Of a stretch of DNA of 10,476 bases, positions 1 to 7,306 are shown piece by piece. The first letter of the stretch is position 1. Each line of letters starts with the position of its first letter. The DNA is from Treponema sp. (GTDB lineage Bacteria; Spirochaetota; Spirochaetia; Treponematales; Treponemataceae): contig JAILNT010000237.1 in the NCBI GenBank assembly GCA_024691265.1, positions 1 through 10,476 on the forward strand, written 5' to 3'. A model generated the notes under the pieces. The model had not been told where the DNA came from. It saw only the letters and a program-made list of their open reading frames with translations, and did not search any database. Position numbers and translations under genes: made by a program.

Positions 1-1
1 A

Positions 2-265
2 AAAAAGCGGCAGACTAAGTAAAAGTGTAACACTTACAAAGCGAGCTATAAAAATACTAGATAATTTCAGTTCATCTAGAAATGTTGTGTGTTTTCTAGT
101 CCCCTGAATACTTTATCCAAAAGTCTTTTTAATGTGATATCTTCTTCTTTTGTAAGATTTTTATTCAGTAATATTTCTACAACATTTCTAGATGAACTGA
201 AATTATCTAGTATTTTTATAGCTCGCTTTGTAAGTGTTACACTTTTACTTAGTCTGCCGCTTTTT
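2..265. repeat. Perfect 87-bp inverted repeat at the window's left edge
   Basis: Bases 2-88 are the exact reverse complement of bases 179-265, separated by a 90-base spacer (89-178). Base 1 already differs from the expected complement, and the match stops sharply at 88/89. The right arm lies inside the marR coding sequence; the left arm is an inverted copy of it that replaces whatever should follow the gene. A perfect 87-bp palindrome with a short spacer is unstable in living cells. Fold-back chimeras made by strand switching during amplification or library preparation have exactly this form and often sit at contig ends. I therefore read it as a probable artefact; a genuine inverted duplication is the alternative. 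Confidence 0.95.
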
Positions 266-540
266 GACATTTCTGTTGTAACAAAGCCATTATTTTTAAG
301 CCTGGTTATAATTCCATTTATTGTTGGGTGAGAAACTTGAGCTAATACTTCAAGTTCTTTTTGCGTTAAAGTTTTATCTTTTGCTTCTCCCAGTAAAAGA
401 ATTACATGAGTTTGGGAGAGTGTTAATCCTAAAGCTGCAAACATTGTATTAGCCCGTTTTGCCAGCCTGTCGTTTATTTTTTTGAAGTAAAAGCCTAAAT
501 CAAAAAGTTCAGATTCGTTAATTTCTTTGTTTTTTTCCAT
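76..540 (-). CDS. MarR-family transcriptional regulator (3' end uncertain)
   Basis: This is a winged helix-turn-helix repressor of the MarR family, probably ligand-responsive and dimeric. Residues 11-50 form the N-terminal dimerisation helices. Residues 58-82 form the helix-turn-helix, with TLTQKELEVLAQVS followed by recognition helix HPTINGIITRLKNNG. Residues 87-104 form the wing, ending in the family-typical KSVTLT, and C-terminal helices follow. The ATG at 540 is preceded by AGGAG (552-556) at a rather long 11-base spacing. The gene is divergent from an efflux operon and shares a control region holding two matching palindromes, so it likely represses both itself and the pump. Its ligand is unknown. 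Residues 1-150 lie in unique sequence. Residue 151 spans the junction, and residues 152-154 plus the stop come from the inverted copy at 2-88, so the true C-terminus may differ by a few residues. Confidence 0.88.
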   Translation of the reverse strand: MEKNKEINESELFDLGFYFKKINDRLAKRANTMFAALGLTLSQTHVILLLGEAKDKTLTQKELEVLAQVSHPTINGIITRLKNNGFVTTEMSKSGRLSKSVTLTKRAIKILDNFSSSRNVVEILLNKNLTKEEDITLKRLLDKVFRGLENTQHF

Positions 541-657
541 GAATCGTGCATCTCCTTTGTTTTTTTTTGCTGCATGATTTTCATTTTCCTATAAAAAATC
601 CAGCTTCTGCTTATAACAAAAAAACAGACTTAATAATAAAAAGTTATATAACATTTT

Positions 658-663
658 ATTATA
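658..663 (-). promoter_or_regulatory. -10 box of the marR promoter
   Basis: On the minus strand this reads TATAAT, a perfect sigma70-type -10 box, about 118 bases before the marR start codon. No good -35 hexamer is visible at 16-18 bases; the 17-bp position holds a weak ATAAGT. Palindrome 664-677 sits directly upstream, in the spacer between -10 and -35, so a bound repressor would block polymerase. Confidence 0.6.
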
Positions 664-680
664 TGTAGTGTACTACAGTA
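664..680. promoter_or_regulatory. Candidate MarR operator 1
   Basis: The site is TGTAGT-GT-ACTACA, a perfect 6-bp-arm palindrome followed by GTA. With operator 2 (731-747) it shares the pattern TGTAGTnnnCTACAGTA, 14 of 17 bases identical. It fills the spacer of the marR promoter and lies just upstream of the -35 of the efflux promoter. Size and symmetry fit a MarR dimer site. Assignment to this MarR is inferred from position, not from a known consensus. Confidence 0.65.
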
Positions 681-685
681 ACTTA

Positions 686-715
686 TTGACTGTCTATATA
701 TTTAATAGATATATT
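686..715 (+). promoter_or_regulatory. Promoter of the efflux operon
   Basis: TTGACT (686-691), an 18-bp spacer and TATATT (710-715) form a sigma70-like promoter with an expected start near 722. The 9-mer TATTGACTG recurs at 684-692 and 712-720, but the second copy has no suitable -10 at normal distance. Operator 2 would begin about ten bases after the transcription start. Confidence 0.55.
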
Positions 716-730
716 GACTGAATAATTACG

Positions 731-747
731 TGTAGTAAGCTACAGTA
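731..747. promoter_or_regulatory. Candidate MarR operator 2
   Basis: The site is TGTAGT-AA-GCTACA followed by GTA, a near-perfect palindrome (5 of 6 arm positions) and near-copy of operator 1, 67 bp away. It lies between the predicted transcription start of the efflux operon and its Shine-Dalgarno AGGAG (749-753). In the transcript, TGTAG and CTACA could also pair into a small hairpin right beside the ribosome binding site. Confidence 0.65.
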
Positions 748-758
748 TAGGAGTGTCT

Positions 759-2132
759 ATGGATAAGAAGCATGGCTGTAAAAAGTTTTTAGCTGCTTTT
801 TTGTTGGTTATGTTTTCCGGTATTTGTATTTACGCAGAAGAAAGTGAAAGTGTAGATAACAATGAATCTAAGAAAATTGTTCTTACAGCTTCTATGGCTG
901 TGGAGGAGGCTGTAAAAACTCATGTATCTATCAAGCAGGAGGCTATTCAGCTTAATAGGGCAGAGAAGAATTATAAACATTCATGGAATAATTTTCTCCC
1001 TTCTATAACAGCTTCTGCAGAAGCAACAGATGCAGAAAATACTTCAACTTCTACAGGTGAATATTTAGATGCAAATGCCAGTTTAACGGCTTCTCTTTCT
1101 TTGAATACAGGTCTTGCAAAAAAAATTGCAATGCTGAAAGAAAAATATGTGAGTGGACAAGCAGACTACGAAGATACAGTTCGTGATGTTGAAGCTGATG
1201 TTAGAAAGGCTTTTTATTCTTTGCTTTACACAAAACAGGAAGTTGAATCCAGTAAAGAAAACCTTGCTTCTTATGAGAATCAATATAATCAAACTAAGAT
1301 AAAGAGAGATAGGGGTCTTGTTCCTGAACTCGACCTCCTTTCAGCTCAAGTTAATGTTGCTAATGCAAAGCTTTCTTTAAGAACTACTGAAAAATCTTAC
1401 TACAATGCTTTAATAGAATTTTTGAATGATATTGGGCTTGATATTACTCCTGATACAGAAATAGAACTTTCAGGTTCTCTTGATGATTGTGATTCAGTAT
1501 TAAATATTGAGAATAAAATCAAGGATAAGGAAACTGTAGAGAAGTTGATAGAAAATAGCCCTTCTGTTAGAACTTTGAAAGACAGTTTGAAAATTGCAGA
1601 ACTTAATAAGCAGTATACTTTTGAGTCTAATTATATGCCTTCTTTAACTCTTTCTGCTTCTGTTACTCCAAAAGATTATCTTTATTACAAGAAAACTTCT
1701 TCTTCTGCAGATTATAATTCATGGAGTGCTTCTGTTGGTGTTAGTATCCCTTTGGACAGCTGGATTCCATGTTCGTCTGCAAGTGATTCTGTCGCAGAAA
1801 CTAAAGATACTATAGCTGATTATGAGCTTCAGATTGCAGATGCTAAAAAGTCTGTTCGTACTCAATTTTTTGAAAAACTCCATGATATAGATATTTCAAA
1901 GGAAACTCTTGAAGAGCGTAAATTGAATATGGAGCTTGCAAAAAAAACTTATGAAATGACAGAAGATGCTTATAGTAAGGGTACAAAAGACCTTTTAACT
2001 CTCCAAACTGCTTTGGATTCTTATCATTCTGCTGAACTTGAATGGAGAAATGAGCAGTATAATTTGTTGACTTATGTCCTTGATTTGGAAAATCTTTTGG
2101 GACTTGAAATTGGAAGTTTTTTGAAAAATTAA
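759..2132 (+). CDS. TolC-family outer-membrane efflux channel
   Basis: This is the outer-membrane channel of a tripartite RND pump; trimers form a beta-barrel plus a periplasmic helical tunnel. The ATG at 759 is chosen over the GTG at 753 because AGGAG (749-753) sits five bases before it. The product has 457 residues, normal for the family. Residues 1-26 look like a signal peptide: basic MDKKHGCKK, a hydrophobic stretch, then IYA before EES. There is no convincing lipobox. The two internally repeated OEP halves are visible: a first coiled-coil block around 45-225, with the typical RGLVPELDLLSAQVNVANAK at 185-204, and a second around 255-450, with KGTKDLLTLQTALDSYHSA at 407-425. The strands near 295-332 (SLTLSASV, SWSASVGVSIPLD) fit the barrel. 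It resembles BesC of Borrelia in role and gene position. It is the first gene of the MarR-controlled operon. Confidence 0.92.
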   Translation: MDKKHGCKKFLAAFLLVMFSGICIYAEESESVDNNESKKIVLTASMAVEEAVKTHVSIKQEAIQLNRAEKNYKHSWNNFLPSITASAEATDAENTSTSTGEYLDANASLTASLSLNTGLAKKIAMLKEKYVSGQADYEDTVRDVEADVRKAFYSLLYTKQEVESSKENLASYENQYNQTKIKRDRGLVPELDLLSAQVNVANAKLSLRTTEKSYYNALIEFLNDIGLDITPDTEIELSGSLDDCDSVLNIENKIKDKETVEKLIENSPSVRTLKDSLKIAELNKQYTFESNYMPSLTLSASVTPKDYLYYKKTSSSADYNSWSASVGVSIPLDSWIPCSSASDSVAETKDTIADYELQIADAKKSVRTQFFEKLHDIDISKETLEERKLNMELAKKTYEMTEDAYSKGTKDLLTLQTALDSYHSAELEWRNEQYNLLTYVLDLENLLGLEIGSFLKN

Positions 2133-2181
2133 ATTTTTGATTTAGATTTTACATTTGTTGTCATATTTGGAGGATTTTGTT

Positions 2182-3084
2182 ATGAAAATGATAATACAGA
2201 GAGTTGTTCTTATTATTATAGTTTGTTGTGTAGTTGTTGGAATAAAGATGCTTCCTAAACAGGCAAGACCAAAAATGCCTGAAAATAAAGAAGAATCTGT
2301 TTACAGTGTTAAAAGCCAAAAACTTGTGAAAACTTCTTTACAGGAATACATTTCCCTAAATGGAAATATTCAATCTAATAATACTATTTCTGTCTATCCT
2401 GATATAGCTGGAAAAGTAAAATCTGTAATGGTTACATTGGGTAGTAATGTAAAGAGAGGGCAGATGATTGCAACTATTGATCCTTCTGTCCCTGGTTCAG
2501 TTTATGCGGAAAGTCCTGTTTATGCTCCTATTTCAGGAAAAATAACTTCTTTACCTTTAACAACTGGTACTTCTGTTTCTACATCATCTGCTATAGCTCA
2601 GATAGGAACTGTTAATGGGCTTCAAATAAAAGCTCAGGTAAATGAAAGAGATGTTGTTGTTTTGAAAAATGGGCTTGAAGCTGATATATCTCTTGTTGCT
2701 ATTACTGGTGAAACCTTTAAGGCTCATGTTAATAAAGTTTCTCCTATCGTTGATGAAACAAGTCGTACAAAAGAAATATATCTTTTGTTTGATACCGAAG
2801 ATTCTCGTATAAATGCCGGTATGTATGCAAAAATTAAGCTTTACACAACTCTCCATGAGAATGCTATTGTTATTCCTTATGATTCTGTTGTTTTTGTTGA
2901 CGGAAAGAGCTGTGTTTATGTAGTCGAAGGTGAAAATGCAAAGTTAAAGACTATAGAACTGGGTGTTATTGTTGACGGGCAGGCTGTCGTTGAATCTGGT
3001 CTTGAAGAAGGGGATGAACTTATTACAACTGGTGTAAGTGCTCTTGATGATGGTGTAAAAGTTCATGTTGTAGGGGGTAAATAA
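2182..3084 (+). CDS. RND efflux periplasmic adaptor (membrane-fusion protein), hairpin-less type
   Basis: This adaptor links the RND pump to the outer-membrane channel. The ATG at 2182 follows GGAGG (2169-2173) by eight bases; the in-frame TTG further upstream lacks such support. The product is 300 residues, shorter than AcrA-type adaptors. Residues 5-24 form an N-terminal membrane anchor. The first lipoyl half is about 74-100 (GKVKSVMVTLGSNVKRGQMIATID) and the second about 114-142 (YAPISGKITSLPLTTGTSV). Only about a dozen residues separate the halves, so the coiled-coil hairpin that usually lies there is absent. Beta-barrel sequence follows (about 147-222, with NAGMYAKIKL), then a membrane-proximal domain (about 225-298). 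Borrelia BesA is a known adaptor lacking the hairpin. The stop codon overlaps the next start by one base (TAATG). Confidence 0.92.
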   Translation: MKMIIQRVVLIIIVCCVVVGIKMLPKQARPKMPENKEESVYSVKSQKLVKTSLQEYISLNGNIQSNNTISVYPDIAGKVKSVMVTLGSNVKRGQMIATIDPSVPGSVYAESPVYAPISGKITSLPLTTGTSVSTSSAIAQIGTVNGLQIKAQVNERDVVVLKNGLEADISLVAITGETFKAHVNKVSPIVDETSRTKEIYLLFDTEDSRINAGMYAKIKLYTTLHENAIVIPYDSVVFVDGKSCVYVVEGENAKLKTIELGVIVDGQAVVESGLEEGDELITTGVSALDDGVKVHVVGGK

Positions 3085-6000
3085 TGAGTATTTCTAAAAA
3101 GGTTCTTGAACACCCTGTATTAACAGTATGTATTTTTGCACTTATTGTTATTGTTGCAATTTTTACAGCTGGTAACATAAAGATTGATTTGATGCCTGAT
3201 ATGGATTCTCCTGTCGCTATGATTTATACATCATATGATAATGCAGGACCTGAATCTGTTGAAAAAAGTGTTACTGAAATACTTGAAAGCGGTGTCGTTA
3301 GTGTAAGTAATTTGAAATCAATGACTAGTGAATCTAGTGAAGGTGCTTCTACTATAAAGCTTGAGTTCAATTATGGAACTGATATGGACGTTGCCGTAAA
3401 TGATATTAGGGATAAGCTTGACCAGGTAAAAGGTAATCTTCCTGATGATTGTGATACTCCTCAGATTTTTCAGTTTGACTCATCTAGTATGCCAATCATG
3501 ACTCTTGCTATTAATGGTAATCGTACGGCAGAGGAACTACGTAAGATTGCTGATGACCAGATTGCAGACCGTCTTGAACAGGCTGCAGGTGTTGCAAGTG
3601 CTTCTGTTTCAGGGGGTAGAGATACTATTGTTCGTGTAGAGCTTGAACAAAATCGTCTTGATGCTTATGGACTTACTCTTTCTTCTATTGTGTCTACTCT
3701 TTCAAGTCAGAATCTTGAAGTTGGTGGTGGTAACATTAGTGAAGGTACCAGAAAATATATGGTTCGTACTACAGGAGAATATTCTTCTATAGATGAAATA
3801 AATGATACTGTTGTTGGAACTTATAATGACTATGATGTAAAACTTAGTGACGTTGGAAAAGCTTTTATGGGCTATGAAGATGAAACTAGCCGTATTTATA
3901 TTAATGGTAAGCCTGGCGTTTATGTTAAGATTCAAAAGCAGAGTGGAAGTAATACTGTTAATGTTGCAAATTCTGTTTATAAGAAGATTGAACAGATAAA
4001 ACAGATTCTGCCTTCTGATGTTACTATTACTATAATGAGTGATGATTCTACTGATGTAAAAGATACTCTTAAAGAGCTTGTTAAATCTATTATTGAAGGT
4101 TTTATTCTTGCTGTTGTTATTTTGTTCGTATTCTTAAGAAGTGCTAAGAGTACTCTTATAATGGCTATTTCTATTCCATTTAGTATTCTTTTAACTTTAC
4201 TTATAATGATTTTTACGGGAATAACATTGAATATGATTACTATGACAGGTCTTATTCTTGGTCTTGGTATGGTTGTTGATGCTTCTGTTGTTGTTCTTGA
4301 AAATATCTATTCTTATCGTAATCGTGGAACTCAGGCTGCTACGGCTGCGGCTATTGGTACTCAGGAAGTTATAAGTTCTGTTGTTTCTGGTAACTTAACG
4401 ACAATTTGTGTTTTTATTCCTTTCTTTGTTTATAAAAACAAATTGGATATGTTAGGCGAGCTTTTTGCTTCTTTGATGACAGTTATTATTGTTGCTTTGC
4501 TTTCATCTTTGTTTGTTGCTATGTTCCTGGTTCCTGTTCTTGCCGGAAAATTTCTTCCAGTTGATAACAGAAAAGAACACCCTATAAAGAATAAATTTTT
4601 GGCTGCTTGTGATAAAGCTGTAGAAGATGCTATAAAATGGATTACTGAACAGTATAGAAAAGGTTTGCATTTTGTTTTGCATCACAGATTTGTTACTGTT
4701 GTAATTGCTTTTGGTATTCTTGCTTCTTCTATAGCTGCTTTTGGACAGCTCCGCATTTCCTTTATGTCTAAATATGCTGATAGTTCTGTAGGTCTTAATG
4801 TGCAGCTTCCTTTAGGAACTAAGCTTGAAGAAACTCAAGCAGTTTTAGATGATTTTTATCAGTTTGCTATTGATGAAGTAAAAGGCTATGAAAATATTGT
4901 TGTTTCCGTAGGTACTGGAAGTGGTATGTCTTTTAGCTCTGATACTTCTTATAAAGGTTCTATTTCAATTTATCTTCCTGATGCTTCAAAACAGATTGAT
5001 ACTGCTGAAAGTATAAAAGCTAAGCTTAGAGCTCATTTTGCTGATTATCCTGTTGCAACATTTACTTTTGATGAAGGTCGTATGCAGCAGATGACCGGTA
5101 GTGATATTGATATTGCCCTTCGTTCTAATGACCTTGATGCAGCTTTATCTGTGGCAAAAGAGATAAAAACTTTAATGCAGGATAATATTCCTGATATAGT
5201 AGAACCTGAGATAGACCTTAATGACGGACTTCCTCAGCTTGAAGTTAAAATAGACAGGGCAAGGGCTTCTTCTTTTGGTATTTCTGTTACAACTATTGCA
5301 AATGAAATAAATTATTGTATCAATGGTAAAACTGCAACTACATATCATAGTAATGGTGATGATTATGATGTTGTTGTTGTCCTTCAAGATGAGGATAGAA
5401 GTGATATTCCAGATCTTGAAAAGATTTTTGTAACCGGTACTGATGGTCGTTATGCTGTTGCAAATTTTGCTGAAGTTGTTCGTGGTACAGGTCCTGTTTC
5501 TATTAATCGAGAAGACCAGAACCGTATTATTCATCTTACTGCAAATACTTCTTCTGGTTCTAATGCTGGTGATGTAGAGAATCAGATTAAGAGTCTTATT
5601 GCTGACAATCTTGTAATTCCGGAAGATGTTTCTATAAGTTATGAAGGTTCATGGGGAGATACTATGAATACTGCAAAGGTTTTCCTTTGTATAATTATCC
5701 TTGCAATTATTCTTGTATTCGGTGTTATGGCTGGAACTTATGAATCTTTCAAAGATCCGTTTATCAACTTGTTTACCTTGCCATTCCTTATTGTTGGTGT
5801 TGTTATTATTCATCTTGCTACGGGGCAGGCTTTCAGCATGGTTAGTATGATTGGTATTGTTATGCTAGTTGGTATTGTTGTTAATAATGGTATCATTCTT
5901 GTTGACCAGACAAATTTACTTGTTCGCCGTGGTGTTGATGTTATCGAAGCTTGTGAAAAAGCTGGTGCAAGTCGTCTTCGCCCTGTTCTTATGACAACTT

Positions 6001-6251
6001 TAACAACAATTCTTGCTATGATTCCTATGGCTTTCTTTGCTGGTGAAAGTGGTAGTATGACTCAGCCAATTGGACTTTGTGTTGTTGGTGGTCTTACTTC
6101 AAGTACTATTGTTACCTTGTTCATTATTCCTGTAATTTACAGCTTGTTTAATAAGAATGCTAATGTAAAGCTTCATATTAAATATTCAAAAGAATTTATG
6201 GACGAGTTCAACGCTTGTGAAAAAAATAATACAGACGGAGAGAAGAAATGA
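3084..6251 (+). CDS. RND-family efflux pump, inner-membrane component (AcrB/BesB-like)
   Basis: This proton-driven exporter is expected to form trimers with the adaptor and channel encoded upstream; likely substrates are drugs, detergents or bile-like amphiphiles. Its 1055 residues are full length for the family. Predicted membrane segments: TM1 (about 12-29), TM2-6 (336-352, 357-378, 384-408, 433-453, 463-488), TM7 (537-555), TM8-12 (865-883, 892-912, 918-940, 965-985, 996-1020). Large periplasmic loops lie at 30-335 and 556-864. In TM4, GLGMVVDASVVVLENI carries one acidic residue, D399, aligned with AcrB D407; the position of AcrB D408 is Ala. In TM10, GIVVNNGIILVD has N934 where AcrB has K940. 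This pattern resembles the SwrC-type branch with VVDN/VVNN motifs more than AcrB. The start follows a purine-rich AGGGGGT at five bases. The stop overlaps the next start (ATGA), indicating translational coupling. Substrate cannot be read from sequence. Confidence 0.95.
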   Translation: MSISKKVLEHPVLTVCIFALIVIVAIFTAGNIKIDLMPDMDSPVAMIYTSYDNAGPESVEKSVTEILESGVVSVSNLKSMTSESSEGASTIKLEFNYGTDMDVAVNDIRDKLDQVKGNLPDDCDTPQIFQFDSSSMPIMTLAINGNRTAEELRKIADDQIADRLEQAAGVASASVSGGRDTIVRVELEQNRLDAYGLTLSSIVSTLSSQNLEVGGGNISEGTRKYMVRTTGEYSSIDEINDTVVGTYNDYDVKLSDVGKAFMGYEDETSRIYINGKPGVYVKIQKQSGSNTVNVANSVYKKIEQIKQILPSDVTITIMSDDSTDVKDTLKELVKSIIEGFILAVVILFVFLRSAKSTLIMAISIPFSILLTLLIMIFTGITLNMITMTGLILGLGMVVDASVVVLENIYSYRNRGTQAATAAAIGTQEVISSVVSGNLTTICVFIPFFVYKNKLDMLGELFASLMTVIIVALLSSLFVAMFLVPVLAGKFLPVDNRKEHPIKNKFLAACDKAVEDAIKWITEQYRKGLHFVLHHRFVTVVIAFGILASSIAAFGQLRISFMSKYADSSVGLNVQLPLGTKLEETQAVLDDFYQFAIDEVKGYENIVVSVGTGSGMSFSSDTSYKGSISIYLPDASKQIDTAESIKAKLRAHFADYPVATFTFDEGRMQQMTGSDIDIALRSNDLDAALSVAKEIKTLMQDNIPDIVEPEIDLNDGLPQLEVKIDRARASSFGISVTTIANEINYCINGKTATTYHSNGDDYDVVVVLQDEDRSDIPDLEKIFVTGTDGRYAVANFAEVVRGTGPVSINREDQNRIIHLTANTSSGSNAGDVENQIKSLIADNLVIPEDVSISYEGSWGDTMNTAKVFLCIIILAIILVFGVMAGTYESFKDPFINLFTLPFLIVGVVIIHLATGQAFSMVSMIGIVMLVGIVVNNGIILVDQTNLLVRRGVDVIEACEKAGASRLRPVLMTTLTTILAMIPMAFFAGESGSMTQPIGLCVVGGLTSSTIVTLFIIPVIYSLFNKNANVKLHIKYSKEFMDEFNACEKNNTDGEKK

Positions 6252-6532
6252 TTAGAATTGAAATAATTGCAAATCAATCTGTTCAAGATGAACTTGTAAA
6301 TAATATCGAAAATTTGCTTCCTGATATGCTTTATACTATTCTGCCTTTGGCTACAGGAAAGGGAAAGAATAGTTATAAGAATGGAGATACTACCTGGCCT
6401 GAAACAAATTTCGTACTTATTGCATATGCAGATGAATCTATTGAAAAGAAAATAAGTCAGATTGTCCGCTTTGTAAAATTGAAATTTTCTACAGAGGGTA
6501 TAAAGCTTTTTATAATGCATGATAAAAAGTAA
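6248..6532 (+). CDS. Small PII-like transporter-associated protein (PG0541-type)
   Basis: This 94-residue soluble protein starts inside the stop region of the pump gene (ATGA overlap), with GGAG at 6237-6240. Predicted order is beta (IRIEIIA, 2-8), helix (12-24), beta (YTILPLA, 29-35), loop, beta (NFVLIAYA, 54-61), helix (63-80), beta (GIKLFIMH, 84-91). That double beta-alpha-beta layout is the ferredoxin-like fold of PII signalling proteins. The long loop between strands two and three, where PII proteins carry their T-loop, contains a Gly-rich segment, GKGKNSYKNGD, then TWPETN. From memory this matches the small proteins annotated as 'PG0541 family transporter-associated' that follow RND pumps. 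I infer a sensor or modulator of the pump; ligand and mechanism are unknown. Confidence 0.75.
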   Translation: MIRIEIIANQSVQDELVNNIENLLPDMLYTILPLATGKGKNSYKNGDTTWPETNFVLIAYADESIEKKISQIVRFVKLKFSTEGIKLFIMHDKK

Positions 6533-6556
6533 TTTTTTATTCGGATTGTGAGTTTT

Positions 6557-6601
6557 TGCAAGGACTTTTCATAAATATGATTTGTCCTTGCATTTTTTTT
6601 T
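6557..6601 (+). terminator. Rho-independent terminator of the efflux operon
   Basis: A nine-bp stem, TGCAAGGAC (6557-6565) with GTCCTTGCA (6584-6592), has an 18-base loop that can itself partly pair (TCAT/ATGA), followed by a run of nine T (6593-6601). It lies 25 bases after the last stop codon of the operon. Confidence 0.9.
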
Positions 6602-6623
6602 CTAAACTTGCTTTTTTTTATGC

Positions 6624-6629
6624 TACAAT
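6624..6629 (+). promoter_or_regulatory. Candidate -10 box for a leaderless HAD gene
   Basis: TACAAT lies six bases before the ATG at 6636, where a transcript starting about seven bases after the box would begin at or beside the start codon. No Shine-Dalgarno sequence precedes this ATG. The -35 position (around 6601-6606) shows no good match, so the promoter call is tentative. Confidence 0.4.
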
Positions 6630-6635
6630 TTGCTC

Positions 6636-7244
6636 ATGCTTTATATTTTTGATATAGGCGGCGTTTGCACAAGTAATGCTGCTGATGGATTTAATAAGTT
6701 GTATGATGTTTTGGGACTTTCAAAAGAGAAATTTGATAAGTTTTGTGATATGCCAGAAGATGACTCTGATGAATCTTTTTGTGAAAAGAGTCTTTTTCTT
6801 AAATTGTGTAATGGCTTTATTGATGAAAAAATTTTTTGGCAGGAATTTTCTAAAAGGTCTGGCATAAAAGTAACTGCCGACTGGTTTCATATTCTTTTTC
6901 TTCCTGAACGTAAAGAAGATACTTATGAGCTTATAAGGCTTTTGAAAAGCCGTGGTAATAGGGTTGTTGCTGGCAGCAATACTATTGACGGACATTATCT
7001 TAACCATCTTGAAAGAGGGGATTATCAGATTTTTGATAAAACCTACGTTTCTAATTATATGGGAGTTTCTAAACCTTCTCTTGACTTTTGGAAAATAATA
7101 ATGACTTCAGAAGATGTTAATGCAAGTGATTGTATTTTTATTGACGATAAGGAAGTGAATGTAAAGGCTGCTGAAAGTTTAGGAATAAAATCTTTTGTTT
7201 TTACTTCTGCTGAAAAGTTAAAGAAAGATTTACAACTTTTATAA
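6636..7244 (+). CDS. HAD-superfamily hydrolase (YihX-like)
   Basis: The 202-residue product fits a small HAD phosphatase with a helical cap (about 15-95) between core motifs. Motif I is FDIGGV with nucleophile D6; the second catalytic Asp (D+2) is replaced by Gly, as in the FDLGNV motif of E. coli YihX, a sugar-phosphate phosphatase. Motif II is GSNT (S114), motif III SKPS (K146) and motif IV FIDDKEVNV (D170, D171). The family acts on small phosphorylated metabolites in the cytoplasm; the substrate here cannot be told. The ATG at 6636 is preferred over the in-frame TTG at 6630 because the protein then begins MLYIFD, as in YihX. Neither has a ribosome binding site. The gene stands alone between two terminators and seems unrelated to its neighbours. 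Confidence 0.85.
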   Translation: MLYIFDIGGVCTSNAADGFNKLYDVLGLSKEKFDKFCDMPEDDSDESFCEKSLFLKLCNGFIDEKIFWQEFSKRSGIKVTADWFHILFLPERKEDTYELIRLLKSRGNRVVAGSNTIDGHYLNHLERGDYQIFDKTYVSNYMGVSKPSLDFWKIIMTSEDVNASDCIFIDDKEVNVKAAESLGIKSFVFTSAEKLKKDLQLL

Positions 7245-7306
7245 TATTTTTAGTTAGTATATGTAAATCTTAATCGTTATAATTATTTTATTTATAAGCT
7301 ATTTGC

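Noticed and set aside
89..331. Plus-strand open frame opposite marR
   Set aside because: It lies wholly antisense to a gene with clear MarR features, has no ribosome binding site and shows no recognisable motif.
714..746. Second efflux promoter using TTGACT at 714-719
   Set aside because: The only -10-like sequence, TACAGT at 741-746, is 21 bp away and lies within operator 2; the first TTGACT with TATATT is better.
5172..5534. Long minus-strand open frame inside the RND pump gene, and similar ones at 3702-3935 and 6173-6520
   Set aside because: The products are low-complexity, Asn/Ile-rich, as expected from reverse reading of AT-rich coding DNA, and overlap a gene with full domain structure.
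6630..6635. TTG start for the HAD gene
   Set aside because: It adds only two residues before MLYIFD, has no ribosome binding site and would begin immediately after the -10 box.
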